A stretch of 64,000 nt of DNA from Diphasiastrum complanatum (lineage: Eukaryota; Streptophyta; Lycopodiopsida; Lycopodiales; Lycopodiaceae). Both the position numbers and the translations under genes were made by a program. The DNA lies in the NCBI GenBank assembly GCA_029204225.1, contig CM055106.1:41864368-41928367 (forward strand). Direction: 5' to 3'. Numbering within the stretch: the stretch's first letter is position 1; the number at the start of each line of letters is the position of its first letter. Below, piece after piece: positions 22,798-32,974 of this stretch. Under the pieces are notes generated by a model. That model did no database searches. It saw only the letters and a list, made by a program, of their open reading frames with translations, and was not told the DNA's origin.

Positions 22798-24336
22798 TGA
22801 TGGTAAACGGACTAATATGTATAAAATTCACAACAAATATTATAGCGACATAACTGTGAGAGATTTCAACTAGTTTAGTCTAGTTTATTCATATTTTGGT
22901 TAATTGTCAATAAGAGGCCAAAACTCATTTTAGACTTAGAGACAAACTTTTTGAAGTTATATTAGTTTAAAATACATTCAATAAACACTTTTGGAAAGTG
23001 TGGGAAAGTTGGTAGTCGAGTTTGAGAGAGATTCAAATTTGAACTTTGGGTACATTGAACCCAAAAATAGTAGGGTTTACATTTTGGAGGGAAAGCCAAG
23101 TGGCCAAATAGGGTTTGGAAACTATAAAAGGATGTAACTCGTGGAGAGACACATCTTCTCTCTTCTCTCTCTCATTTCATCATTATACATGGTTCTCTTT
23201 GGGTTCTACTACTCATTGGTGCACTATCTTGGTGTTATCTTGCAATCTTGTGTGTAGAATGCTCATTTATTGCTATTTTTGGTTCCACATGTGTGAAATA
23301 TAGTAGGGTACTGTAATTGTATGGACAACAAACATATTTTATGTTTTGGTTCATGTTTGATCAATATCTCTTAGAGTTTGCATCTCATTTTGTATGTAGA
23401 TGCTGATTTTTCTACATTGGCAGGATTGTTGGTTTGCTCCTTATTGTAACCAAAGATTTGGGACATGGATTGGATCTTGAATGATCTAAAATCCTTCACA
23501 ATAACTAGTTATCCAAAGATATTTGGGTAAATTGGCATCCAGGAACACCAATGATGAAATGTTTTGGTCCAGGTTTGTAAATGTAAGGATTACTTTATCT
23601 TTCAAGCTCTTCAGGCATCAAGGAAATAGTCAGAATTGACAAAAACTAGCAATTAGATTCAGTAAGCAGAATCACATTAGCTAAAGATTCTTCTTAATCA
23701 AACACAGAGAATTAGTCTTTATCGCAAAAAGCAAGCAAAACAGAGCCTCAAACAATCCCGTTATCTGAACACATAGCTCAGGTCTGCTAAGAAATGATGC
23801 TTAACAGCTTTGGCTAATACACTGCACACATTAGTCAGAATTGTTACTTGTTGGTGTCGTCTGAAAATCCATGTTAGAGTAACTGAAATTCAGTATAATA
23901 TAAGAAATGTGTGTGACGCAAACAGAATGGTATCACAATCATCCACAGATCATACAGAGTGTGTTCGCACATATGATAAGAAGTGATTTTGTGAAAGATA
24001 GCAGAAAGAAAAGAATGCTCAAGCTATAGGAACTCGCTCTTCTCTCTATTGATACTCAGCTCTGCGTAGAAATGCGTCAGTACAATGGCACGAAGTTTGG
24101 ACCTTATAGGAATGATCACCGGCCTCAATGTCATTTACGAACCATTAAATGTTGGTTCTAGACTTCTATTGCATCTCTTTAGAACGTCGCAACTTCTACT
24201 TAAAATATGAATTTACAAAGTGTGAAATAGGCCTTTACATGTATTTAGGCATATAGCACATTTTACATACATGGAAATTGAAATTTTTTACAATATATGA
24301 CATAACTCAGATAATGTGAAATCATAAGTCTTCACA
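22798..24336 (-). repeat. Gypsy 3' LTR, truncated and interrupted
   Basis: The copy matches 31829-32730 from TGATGGTAAACGG onward. At 22855-23500 it is split by a foreign TG...CA segment, then continues from TAGTTATCC. Without the insert it is about 888 bp. The matching part of the 5' LTR begins 116 bp further out (31713), so the outer end here is deleted. Confidence 0.88.
22855..23500. mobile_element. solo LTR inserted in the Gypsy LTR
   Basis: A 646-bp segment begins TGTGAGAG and ends CTTCACA, with ATAAC duplicated on both sides (22850-22854 and 23501-23505). The uninterrupted Gypsy LTR at 31829 has ATAAC once. TG/CA ends, a short terminal inverted repeat and a 5-bp duplication identify a solo LTR. 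A TATA-like CTATAAAAGG is at 23123. No coding region is left. Confidence 0.9.
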
Positions 24337-24379
24337 TATCCCCTTCCTCAACTGTGCAGCGGCTCGCCAACAATCTGAT

Positions 24380-26460
24380 TTACATCCTTCTTTGTTGCTT
24401 TTGGCTAGTTGGCTTGCTGTGGAAAATTGCTTTGGCTCGGGCTTCATTCTCTTCGTTTTCCTGCTCCAATGTCAGCCCTTTTGTTGCCAGGAAATAGTTA
24501 TTGTTCTGGTTATAGTGTTTTTCAAATGATAAATTTGGATAACCACCCATTCCTTGATTGCCGATTGGTGCGAGGTGGTTATCAATTAATGTATTATTTA
24601 CAAAATGTGTATACCAACTATCCTCGGTCAGGATTTCAGACATCTCGACAGAAGGGACAATTAGTGAAAGTGCAGCATATGTATAGTCGGGAAATTTCGC
24701 TTTAATATACAGTTGTTGAATAGATAGGAGGGCATAAGAAATGAGCGAAGCAATATTTACATGGTTGTACGTGTAGTATGGTCTAGCTATTGGGTTAGTG
24801 GAGCAAAGTATATTATCTGTTTTTACTTCCTCCAAATAATGAGAGTAGTTAGCTTCCCAATCTGTGTAGATTTCCCACAGATCAGGGAATAGTAACTGGT
24901 TAGTAACTCGAGAAAAAACAGATTTAGAGTTGGTAACAACTTCTTTCACATCAAAAATGTTAATTGATTCTAACTTATTTAGGTACTCATCCAATGCTGG
25001 AAAAATATTATTCTCAAATGTCCTTAGGTTTCTAAGATGTATATATAAAAGGATCCTATGATCAGATGAATATAATCAGTTTGCATATCGAACTTGTTCT
25101 GAACAATGGCAAGGGCAAGGATTCCTTTTTGATGTACAGTTAGTCTAGACCATAAAGTATTTATGTTAGAAAAGGTCCAAGGGTTTTCCCAGTGTTCCTT
25201 TGTGTAACCAAAATATTGGTAAAAAAAGGTAATCCATCATCCATTGGAGTTCTGGACTACAAAAAGGTGGAATAAGAAATGTTAGTTACTGATGAAATGT
25301 CTGATATTCTGACCTTAGTAGTGAGTAGACAATCTTGTTTTTCTTCGTAACTACTGCACTTGGTGACGCCTGGGCTTCGTATGGAATGACGCTTAACGCC
25401 CCAGGTTGGTCTTCAGCCAAGTCCAGAAAAATCAAGAAACACAAACTGAAATCATGGAGGCTACAGAGGTACAAGTTGTGATATCTGTTTGGATGGCCTT
25501 TTCTGACAATATTGATGCTGGCTCATCTGTTTGCATCTCCTGATCTTGTCCTTGTCCAGGTTCTTCCGCATCAAAGATCTGCATTTGGCCTGATTGAAAT
25601 CTGGCCTCTTCTAGTTCTTCCTTCAGCTTCTCATAGGCAATCATCTACGGCTGCAGATATTGCATCTGGAAGGTCTGGATCATCCGCTCCTGGATTCCCT
25701 TCCACGCTACTGGATCAATTTGGTACCTGCCATGAGATACACAAGCACCGAGTGTGACTTCGGTGCTAATTCGCCAGAGTATTGCCTCTTCGGCCTATTT
25801 TTTGTATATCTGATTGCCTTTCTTTAGCATCTCTGCAGAATTTTGCAACTGGGCAATTGACTCTTGAGCACTACTGAGTTCATTGCTCAGTTCTGCATTG
25901 CTACTTTGAAGAGTGGCTCGTGCTCATCTTTCTTCTTGCAAGGAAGCCTACAGGGTCTGAAGTTGTTGTTTGAGAAGGATGTTCTCATTTTTGAAAGCGT
26001 TGGACTGCTCCTGCATCTCTTCCAACACTTCAAGTGTGGCATCCTGCCTTCCTTTTGCTTCTTCCAGCTCTGTCTCTTTCCTACTCAGCTTCGCATTGGC
26101 TACTTTGAGCTCCTCATTTCTATAGGCCAACTGAGCCTTAGTTTTGCTCAGCTCTGCATCTGTTTGGATGAGGTATGCTCGGAATCTTTCATACTTGGAT
26201 CCCAGCTTTCTGGATACTTTTTTCAAACTGACAAGGTGCTGTATAGTTGCCCGAGTATCTGACAGTAGTGTTCCAAAAACCTGTTGATATAACTCGGCAT
26301 CGAGGATTGGTTCCTCGACGTCACTTTCGTTGCCCTGCTGGTCCTCAGAAAGCTGCTCTGCTCCTTGTAGATTTGGTTCTTGTGGTATTTTAGCCTGATT
26401 TTGCTCTTGATCAGCAATGTTCTCTGCCTCCTCTTCCACGTCCTTGAGGTTTTAGGCATA
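24380..26460 (-). pseudogene. Gypsy extra 3' ORF region (coiled coil plus unknown domain)
   Basis: Between integrase and the 3' LTR the minus strand holds about 2.1 kb of broken coding sequence. The upstream part (25948-26439) is acidic and then strongly coiled-coil, rich in Glu, Lys, Leu and Ala heptads (for example AELSKTKAQLAYRNEELKV). After stops, 25432-25644 continues in the same style. The downstream part, 24380-24994, is a 204-residue open stretch starting MDEYLNKLESINIFDV, rich in aromatic residues, with no motif I recognise. The place of this region matches the extra or env-like ORFs of some Athila/Tat elements, but I see no transmembrane segment. Function unknown. Confidence 0.6.
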
Positions 26461-26956
26461 TTGATGATATTTCGACGGATTGGACTACTATTAAATGGAA
26501 GTTGTCCTTCATTTTGAAGGTCCATACTAAATAATAAAGTGTCTAGTCCAAAAACAAAAATAAATAAATAAATAAAATGCAGGAATGCTTTGCTTGGTAA
26601 GCTTATTTCTTCCTTCATTAAAATGCAAAAATGCAAAGGTGTCAAAAGGTAAAATCCCGAAAAATGCGAAGGTAAGTGTCGCAATTTCCGTATTGGTGAA
26701 CTTGCTAAACACACCATATTTCAATATAGTGTCGGGTTTTTCACAAAATATAAATGTAGCAGAGGTCTCGGCTTTTTCGCAATACAAGCAATTGCAGCAT
26801 GCTTCGGCATTTTCGCAAACAAAATGTAAACTTCGGTAAAAAAATAAAATAAAATAAATAAAATAAAATAATAATAATTGGACAAAAAATGAAAGTCTTC
26901 AAAAACTGATGTATCGAACATTAGTCATAGTAGCGCTTCACCCTTGAACCATTTAC

Positions 26957-28318
26957 TCAAGTGTCAAGTGAATGTCCTTGGAGATCAGCTAACTGAAGTG
27001 ATCCATTATTAAAAACCTCTATAAGTTTATACGGTCTCATCCATCTGGTATGTAATTTTTCAGAAAACAACATGTGTCTCTTATCATACAGAAGCACATA
27101 GTCCCCTTGTTTAATTTTTATTTTCTTAATGGATTGGTCAAAAATTTCTTTTCTTTTACTTTGAACTCGTTCAGTCTCGATTAATGAAAGATGACGATCC
27201 TCTTCCAGTTGCGTCAAAGAAATCATCCACTCCTAGAGACTATCGTGTTCATCCATTCGCTCTTTATTACTAATGCAAAAGGTCGGAACTTCGAATTCTA
27301 TCGGTAGTATGGGGTGCATTCCATACATAAGATAGTATGGAGTCTGCCTAGTTGTAATCTTTTCAGCAGTTGTATATGCCCATAAGACAGATGGTAACTT
27401 CTGATCCCAATCAGAAGAATGTGTTTCCGTTACTTTATTCAAAATTTTACATAGAATTCCATTTGCCCGCTCCGTAAGCCCATTTGCTTTTGGATTACAT
27501 GGAGTGGTTTGGCGATGTGTAATAGAAAAATATGACAATATGGCTTCAATGGTCTGATTAAGGAAATGGGTTCCTCTATCGCTAACGAGTTCTAAGGGAC
27601 AACCATATTGCGTGATAATGTTTTGGAAAAAAAACTTTGCTACAGTCTTAGCATCGTTCTTAATTGTGGCTTCGACCTCTACCATCTTGGTAGCATAGTC
27701 TGTGACAACGAGTATGTAACGACGATGAGTTTTACGTGTGGTCGGTTTGATAGGTCCTACAAAATCTATCCCCCACTTCTCAAAAGGTGCTAAGGGGATA
27801 ATTGGAGTAAGTGGCCAATGTGTTGCAAAGCTGGGTTTTCCCATCCTCTAGCATGCATCACATTTTTTGATGAAAATTTTAACATCTCTATAGATGGTAG
27901 GCCACCAATATTTAGCATTAAAAAAAAATTTTGCAGTCTTTTTAAGAGCATAATGACCTCCCGAATCTTCCTCATGTAATGCACTTATTACAACAGTCGT
28001 CTTGATTGGTTCTAAACATCGGTGGAGACTATCGTCGGCCCCTAATTTATACAATATACTATTTACAATCATGTAAGGTCCTACCTTAGAAAGAAAAACA
28101 GTTTTTTGTTGTTTATTAAAATGTTCAGGATATATCTGGTCCTGTAGAAAATTAATAACGTCCCTATAAATTGATGTTTCTGATTGAATACTCATTATAT
28201 GTTCATCTAAAAATTCATCAGAAATAGGTTCTAACTGGTTTTTTGTTTGGAGGCGGGATATGTAACTAGCATTTTGATGAACCTTGCCTCTTCTTAATTC
28301 TACTTCATAATTACTCAT
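26957..28318 (-). pseudogene. Gypsy integrase
   Basis: The region starts with the tail of RNase H and a linker (27848-28318). A zinc-binding H..C motif follows near 27850-27990: HYALKKTAKFFFNAKYWWP then CDAC. The core at 27233-27844 has GIDFVGPI (first Asp), LVSDRGTHF (second Asp) and a Glu in NGLTERANG. The chromodomain-less C-terminal part continues to 26957, with KQGDYVLLYD. A stop near 27840 and another near 27230 divide the frame. The DDE set is visible, but the gene is broken. Confidence 0.85.
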
Positions 28319-29354
28319 CTAATAATAATATCCATCTGGCTATTCTATCCGGTTTATTCATTTTTATTTTTTTGATGTCGGCTTTTATACCATCCTTTGA
28401 AATTTTATGTCCTAAAAGGATTCCTTCCCTCATCCCAAAGTAACACTTAGCTGGATGTTGTTTAAGAGATGTCTCTTGACATCTTCTCAATGTTTTCTCT
28501 AATGCATCTAAATGGTTTTTAGTTGATGAATAGACACAAAAGTCATCCATAAAAATTTCTAAAAACTTTTTTAAATTTTTTTGAAAAATATTCGTCATCA
28601 TACGTTGGAATGTGTAGGTGCATTACAAAGACCAAAGGGCATTCGCGCATATGCGTACGTCTCCCAATCAATGGTGAAAGTTGTTTTGGATCTATCTTCC
28701 TCTTTTATAAAAACTTGGTTATAACCTGAGAATCCATCTAAAAAACTATAACGTTCATGACCAGCTACTTGGTCAAGAATGGTATCTGTATACGGTAGAG
28801 GATGATAATCCTTTGCTGTAGCAGCATTTAGTTTTCTAAAATCCTGACAAACTCTAATCTTCCCCGTCTTCTTCTTAGGTACTATAACTATTGGTGATAT
28901 CCACTAACTACTTAGAATAGGATATATAATACCCGCTCTAAGACATCTATCTAATTCGTCTTTTACTAAGGATCAGTCTATATTGACGCTGTCTAACAAG
29001 TATTGTTTCCTGAATGAGATCTATTCTATGTTCGTCCCATTTAATTGGTATTCCTATTAAATCATTCATCGACCAAGCAAACACGTTTTGGTATTTTTGA
29101 AGAAGCAATATATACTCTTCACGTTCTTGGTCCGATTGGTGTTTATATAGATTCGAAGTCTTACCTTTATTAATTTCTATTTCTACATAATTTGTTTTAT
29201 CTACCATCCCCTCGGTCAGACTTGCTCTGGTTCCACCCAGAACTTTTCTTGACTCGGATGTTATCGGTATTTCTTCTTCATCATCAATCTCATAGCATTC
29301 TATGAAATTGATCCATGACTGAGTAGGTCTAGCTAATTGCTCACCCCATCTCAA
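28311..29354 (-). pseudogene. Gypsy reverse transcriptase with RNase H deleted
   Basis: The RT lies in several frames: FAWSMNDLIGIPI near 29070, then FSGYNQVFIKEEDR and YARMPFGLCNAPT near 28640-28740, then FMDDFCVYSS near 28540 (the YxDD motif reads FMDD). After GIKADIKKIK the sequence passes at once to the RARWILLLDE-type end of RNase H and an LSRL-like linker. Roughly the whole RNase H body is missing in a clean junction near 28345. Stops occur near 28620 and 28910. The copy cannot be autonomous. Confidence 0.8.
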
Positions 29355-29394
29355 AAGGTGACCCCCTATTGGACTGGCTGTGAGAATGCCTGGA

Positions 29395-31624
29395 AAAAAT
29401 ATCTATTCGGTAGACCAATTTATAATAGCATCTGCTTGATATAATCATGGTCTTCCAAATAATATCGACTAAGGTGGTGTATCTATTGGATCTATGACAA
29501 GGAAATTCATAACAAACGTCTCTGTCTCTGTAATTACGTTAATACCTCTTAGCTCACCTACTGGTATACATTTAGTCGTGTCCGCTAAATGGATTTCGTG
29601 ATAAGTGATAGGCTATATCTAGTTCTCTAATCCTCATTCTTTAACCATTGTTTTCGTTACTAGATTGATACTGGATCCTGAGTCTATTAGTATACTATCT
29701 ATAGTTTGATCTCCTATGATCGCACTAATATTTGGAACTCCACAATCTCCTCTATCTATATATTCTACTCTATTATTGTATGTAGGTATACTTAGTGTGA
29801 CTAACCTCTCCCCTTCCTCAGTCCCTACTGACTGAAGCCCTTCTTCCTCCAAAGTATAGCTCGAGGAAGATGTATGTGTCTCGCCTTTGTACTTATCTTT
29901 TTCCCATGATATGGAAATTCTTTTATGACTTTTTCTTGTCGGTGTCTCCATCTGGTCTCTGAAGGTAATCTCTTTTTTCTTCCAGTGGGTTATAACATCG
30001 GCCTGATAGAGCCATGGTCGTCCTAATAACACTTTATATGACGATTGTCTCATAGTTTTTATTATTATAAAACCCATAAGAAACTTATGGTCTCCAATAT
30101 AAACTGTGACCTGAGATAGTTCTCCTATTGGTGATCTTCTACTTGCATCGGCTAACCTTAAATGTCTTAAAGTGGGTGCTATTCTATGATGAATGCCTAA
30201 TTCATATGCCATTTCTTCAGTCATTATATTTACACTAGATCCAAAATCTATGGGTGCATTATTAAAGATGCAGCCATTAATTACTATTTGAATCTCTGGT
30301 TGGCCTTCATCACCATAATTAACTAATCCTAAGTTGATTACTGGTAACTTTGCTTTTCTTCTCATTTTATTTTGCAAGAATTGCTTAATTTCTTTCTTAT
30401 AATATTGGTTATCGTCTAATAACTGTTTAAAGGTTATATTAGGCATCCTAGAAACAAGGTCTCCTACAATATTATAAGAACAATTTCTAAGTGGTGACAG
30501 ATCTCTAGGTATCTCGCTACTTATAACTGGATCTGAAAATGTCACTTTCTTAACTTGTCTAGTTTCTTTGTCTAAAAGCTTCTTAGCTTCTGAACTAATA
30601 TCAACATCATAATGTTTTCCATTAGACTTATCAAGACTTAATTCTTTATTACTAGGAATTTTTACGAACTGTTCTGCGAAGTTTGCTTCTTTTTTTTTTG
30701 TCGCGTTTTTCGTAGTTTTCGCAATTTTTGCCTTAGTTTTCTTCTTACCTTTAAGTGTTAAAGAATCTTTACTACTTCTTGTAGTTACTTTATTTATTTT
30801 TTCCTCTAAATCTGGCCATTGATGGTCTTGATCTAATAATTCAGACTCTACTTCTATCCTCTGAATTATCATGTCAGTGTTAGTCTTAGATGGCCGAAGG
30901 TCATCTTCCCTAGGTGAGTTTACAAACCTTGGTTTAGACCGTGGCTGTTGTGGCTGAGGACATTCAGCTGTGACAGGACCTTCACCTTTACAGTTAACAC
31001 AAAGCGGCACACATCCTGCTGACCTCCTGGGTTCAGGACAATCAGGCGAATAGTGACCCCGGGCTCCGCAATTGTAGCACGAACCCCTTACTCTGGTCGG
31101 TGGAGTGGAATCTCGTGTTCTGTCCCTTCGCACAATAGTGTGTTGTTGACCAGTACATTGTTTCGATATCATAGTTTTTTGGTTAGTAGGAGTTGCAGTA
31201 TAAGCTACCTCCTCATGATTATTAATCGGACAGAGGAATAGTTCATCTTCTAAATAATTAGTCTGTAAACTGGGACAGTTGGTCTTAGAATGACCTTCCC
31301 ACAAGCGGTACACCAAACATTGGCATTAGGCTTCACTTTCTTTCGCTTCGCTTTAACATCAGATATCTGGACTTTCAAGTCACTCATTTCTCTTGTTAAC
31401 AGCTCAATGCTTTTCCTTAATGGATCCATCTTTTCAGATTTTTCCGCTCTTTTCTTTCTATCTGAATTCCTATTTTTAGATTTTCTAAAAGAAGATTCTT
31501 CTTCTGATGAAGAAGATTGCAAATTTTGCAAATACAAATCTCTGGACTTCCTATATGTTTCTAAACGTTGTGTACGCTCTAAACGCTTCCGTTCAATAGT
31601 TGCTTCGGAGTACGTTCTTGGCAT
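29395..31624 (-). pseudogene. Gypsy Gag/protease with two retropepsin-like domains
   Basis: The ATG at 31624 opens a Ser/Arg/Lys-rich region of about 100 residues without a recognisable capsid domain. Zinc knuckles follow: WCTACG...(frameshift near 31305)...GHSKTNC, CYNCGARGHYSPDC, and CVNCKGEGPVTAEC, where Pro replaces His. The first retropepsin-like domain has DFGSSVNIM near 30240 and VLLGRPWLYQAD near 30010. The second has LIDSGSSINLV near 29680 and a LFGRP.LYQADAI stretch near 29440. Both share the same order: catalytic motif, HLRLAD/IHLADT, (I/V)GEL, GRP.LYQAD. The first domain has lost the Ser/Thr of DSG (now DFG), and the second has stop codons. I infer an internal domain duplication. 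Confidence 0.75.
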
Positions 31625-31689
31625 GGATTACATGAGAAAGATTTGTAGATGTAATACACTCAAAAATATTGCAAAAGGTGAAATTCATC

Positions 31690-31707
31690 TCCCCGACAAT
31701 GGCGCCA
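31690..31707 (-). other. Gypsy primer-binding site (tRNA-Asp type)
   Basis: The minus strand reads TGGCGCCATTGTCGGGGA, two changes from the complement of the plant tRNA-Asp 3' end. It lies five bases inside the 5' LTR end at 31713, which helped to fix that LTR boundary. Confidence 0.75.
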
Positions 31708-31712
31708 AATTA

Positions 31713-32730
31713 TGTGGTGGCCTAGTCGTTATAGATTTCCACAAAAATGATGAATTATGTAGTGAAAAAGGTTTGATCATTCCCCAAGAGAGAGAATAAT
31801 CTCATCTTTTGCATGGTAAATGTATATATGATGGTAAACGGACTGGTATGTATAATATTCACAACGAATACTACAGCGACATAACTAGTTATCCAAAGAT
31901 ATTTGGGTAAATTGGCATCCAGGAACACCAGTGATGAAATGTTTTGGTCAAGGTCTGTAAATGTAAGGATTACTTTATCTTTCAGGCTCTTCAAGCATCA
32001 AGGAAACAGTCAGAACTGATAGCAACTAGCAATTAGATTCAATAAGCAGAATTACATTAGCTAAAGATTCTTTTTAATCAAACACAAAGAATTAGTCTTT
32101 ATCGCAGAAAGTAAGCAAAACATAGTCTCAAACAATCCCGTTATCTGAACACATAGCTCATTCAGAAATGAAAAAAGGTCTGCTAAGAAATGATGCTTAA
32201 CAGCTTCGGCTAATACCCTGCACACATTAGTCAGAATTGTTGCTTGCTGGTGTCACTTGAAAATCCATGTTAGAGTAATTGAAATTCAGTATAATATAAG
32301 AAATGTGTGTGACGCAAACAGAACAGTATCACAATCATCCACAGATCATACAGAGTGTGTCCGCACATATGATAAGAAGTAATTCTATGAAAGATAGCAG
32401 AAAGAAAAGAATGCTCAAGCTATAGGAACTCGCTCTTCTCTCTATTGACACAACTCTGCGTAGAAATGCGTCAGTACAATGGCATGAAGTGTTGACCTTA
32501 TAGGAACGATCATCGGCGTCAATGTCGTTTACGAACCGTTAAATGTCGGTTCTGGACTTCTATTGCGTCTCTTTAGAACGTCGCAACTTCTACTTAAAAT
32601 ATGAATTTACAAAGTGTGAAATAGGCCTTTACATGTATTTAGGCACTATAGCACATTTTACGTACATGGAAATTAAAATTTTTACAATATATGACATAAC
32701 TCAGATAATGTGAAATCATAAGTCTCCACA
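31713..32730 (-). repeat. Gypsy 5' LTR
   Basis: A 1018-bp LTR with TGTGG...CCACA ends. It matches 22798-24336 after removal of the solo LTR, except for its first 116 plus-strand bases, which are absent there. Copia-2 leader sequence resumes at 32731. Confidence 0.85.
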
Positions 32731-32974
32731 GAAACTAAAACCAATTCTAAACACCATAGGAAGGCATTGGCACTTCCAAAAATCAAATCCAAGGTTCTAA
32801 ATGAATAGATTGTGTAGAATACACTTTCCCGAATCTTTTTGAGTTCAAGATCATTATAGATCTTGCTTCTTGAGTCTAGTGAGATTCAAGAGAGTAGCAT
32901 TTTAGCTAAATTCTGAGAAAGGAAAAAGGGAGAGCCTTTGAATAGTACATTTGTTGTACTTGTTACTAGATAGA

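Larger units (their letters stand above)
22798..32730 (-). mobile_element. Ty3/Gypsy element (Athila/Tat-like), nested in Copia-2
   Basis: Minus orientation. The 5' LTR is 31713-32730 (TGTGG...CCACA ends). The 3' LTR is 22798-24336, interrupted by a solo LTR and lacking about 115 bp at its outer end. The primer-binding site TGGCGCCATTGTCGGGG (minus strand, 31690-31707) resembles the tRNA-Asp type used by Athila/Tat lineages. The polypurine tract GAGGAAGGGGATA lies at 24337-24349. The internal order is Gag with zinc knuckles, two protease-like domains, reverse transcriptase, integrase, then an extra ORF region before the 3' LTR. RNase H is largely deleted. No target-site duplication is visible because the outer LTR end is lost. 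Confidence 0.85.

Noticed and set aside
31755-31994. Minus-strand 79-codon open stretch
   Set aside because: It lies within the Gypsy LTR and has no motif; it is chance reading.
22793-32735. Target-site duplication for the Gypsy element
   Set aside because: The flanks AGTCA and GAAAC do not match. The outer 116 bp of the 3' LTR is missing, so the original duplication was probably deleted.
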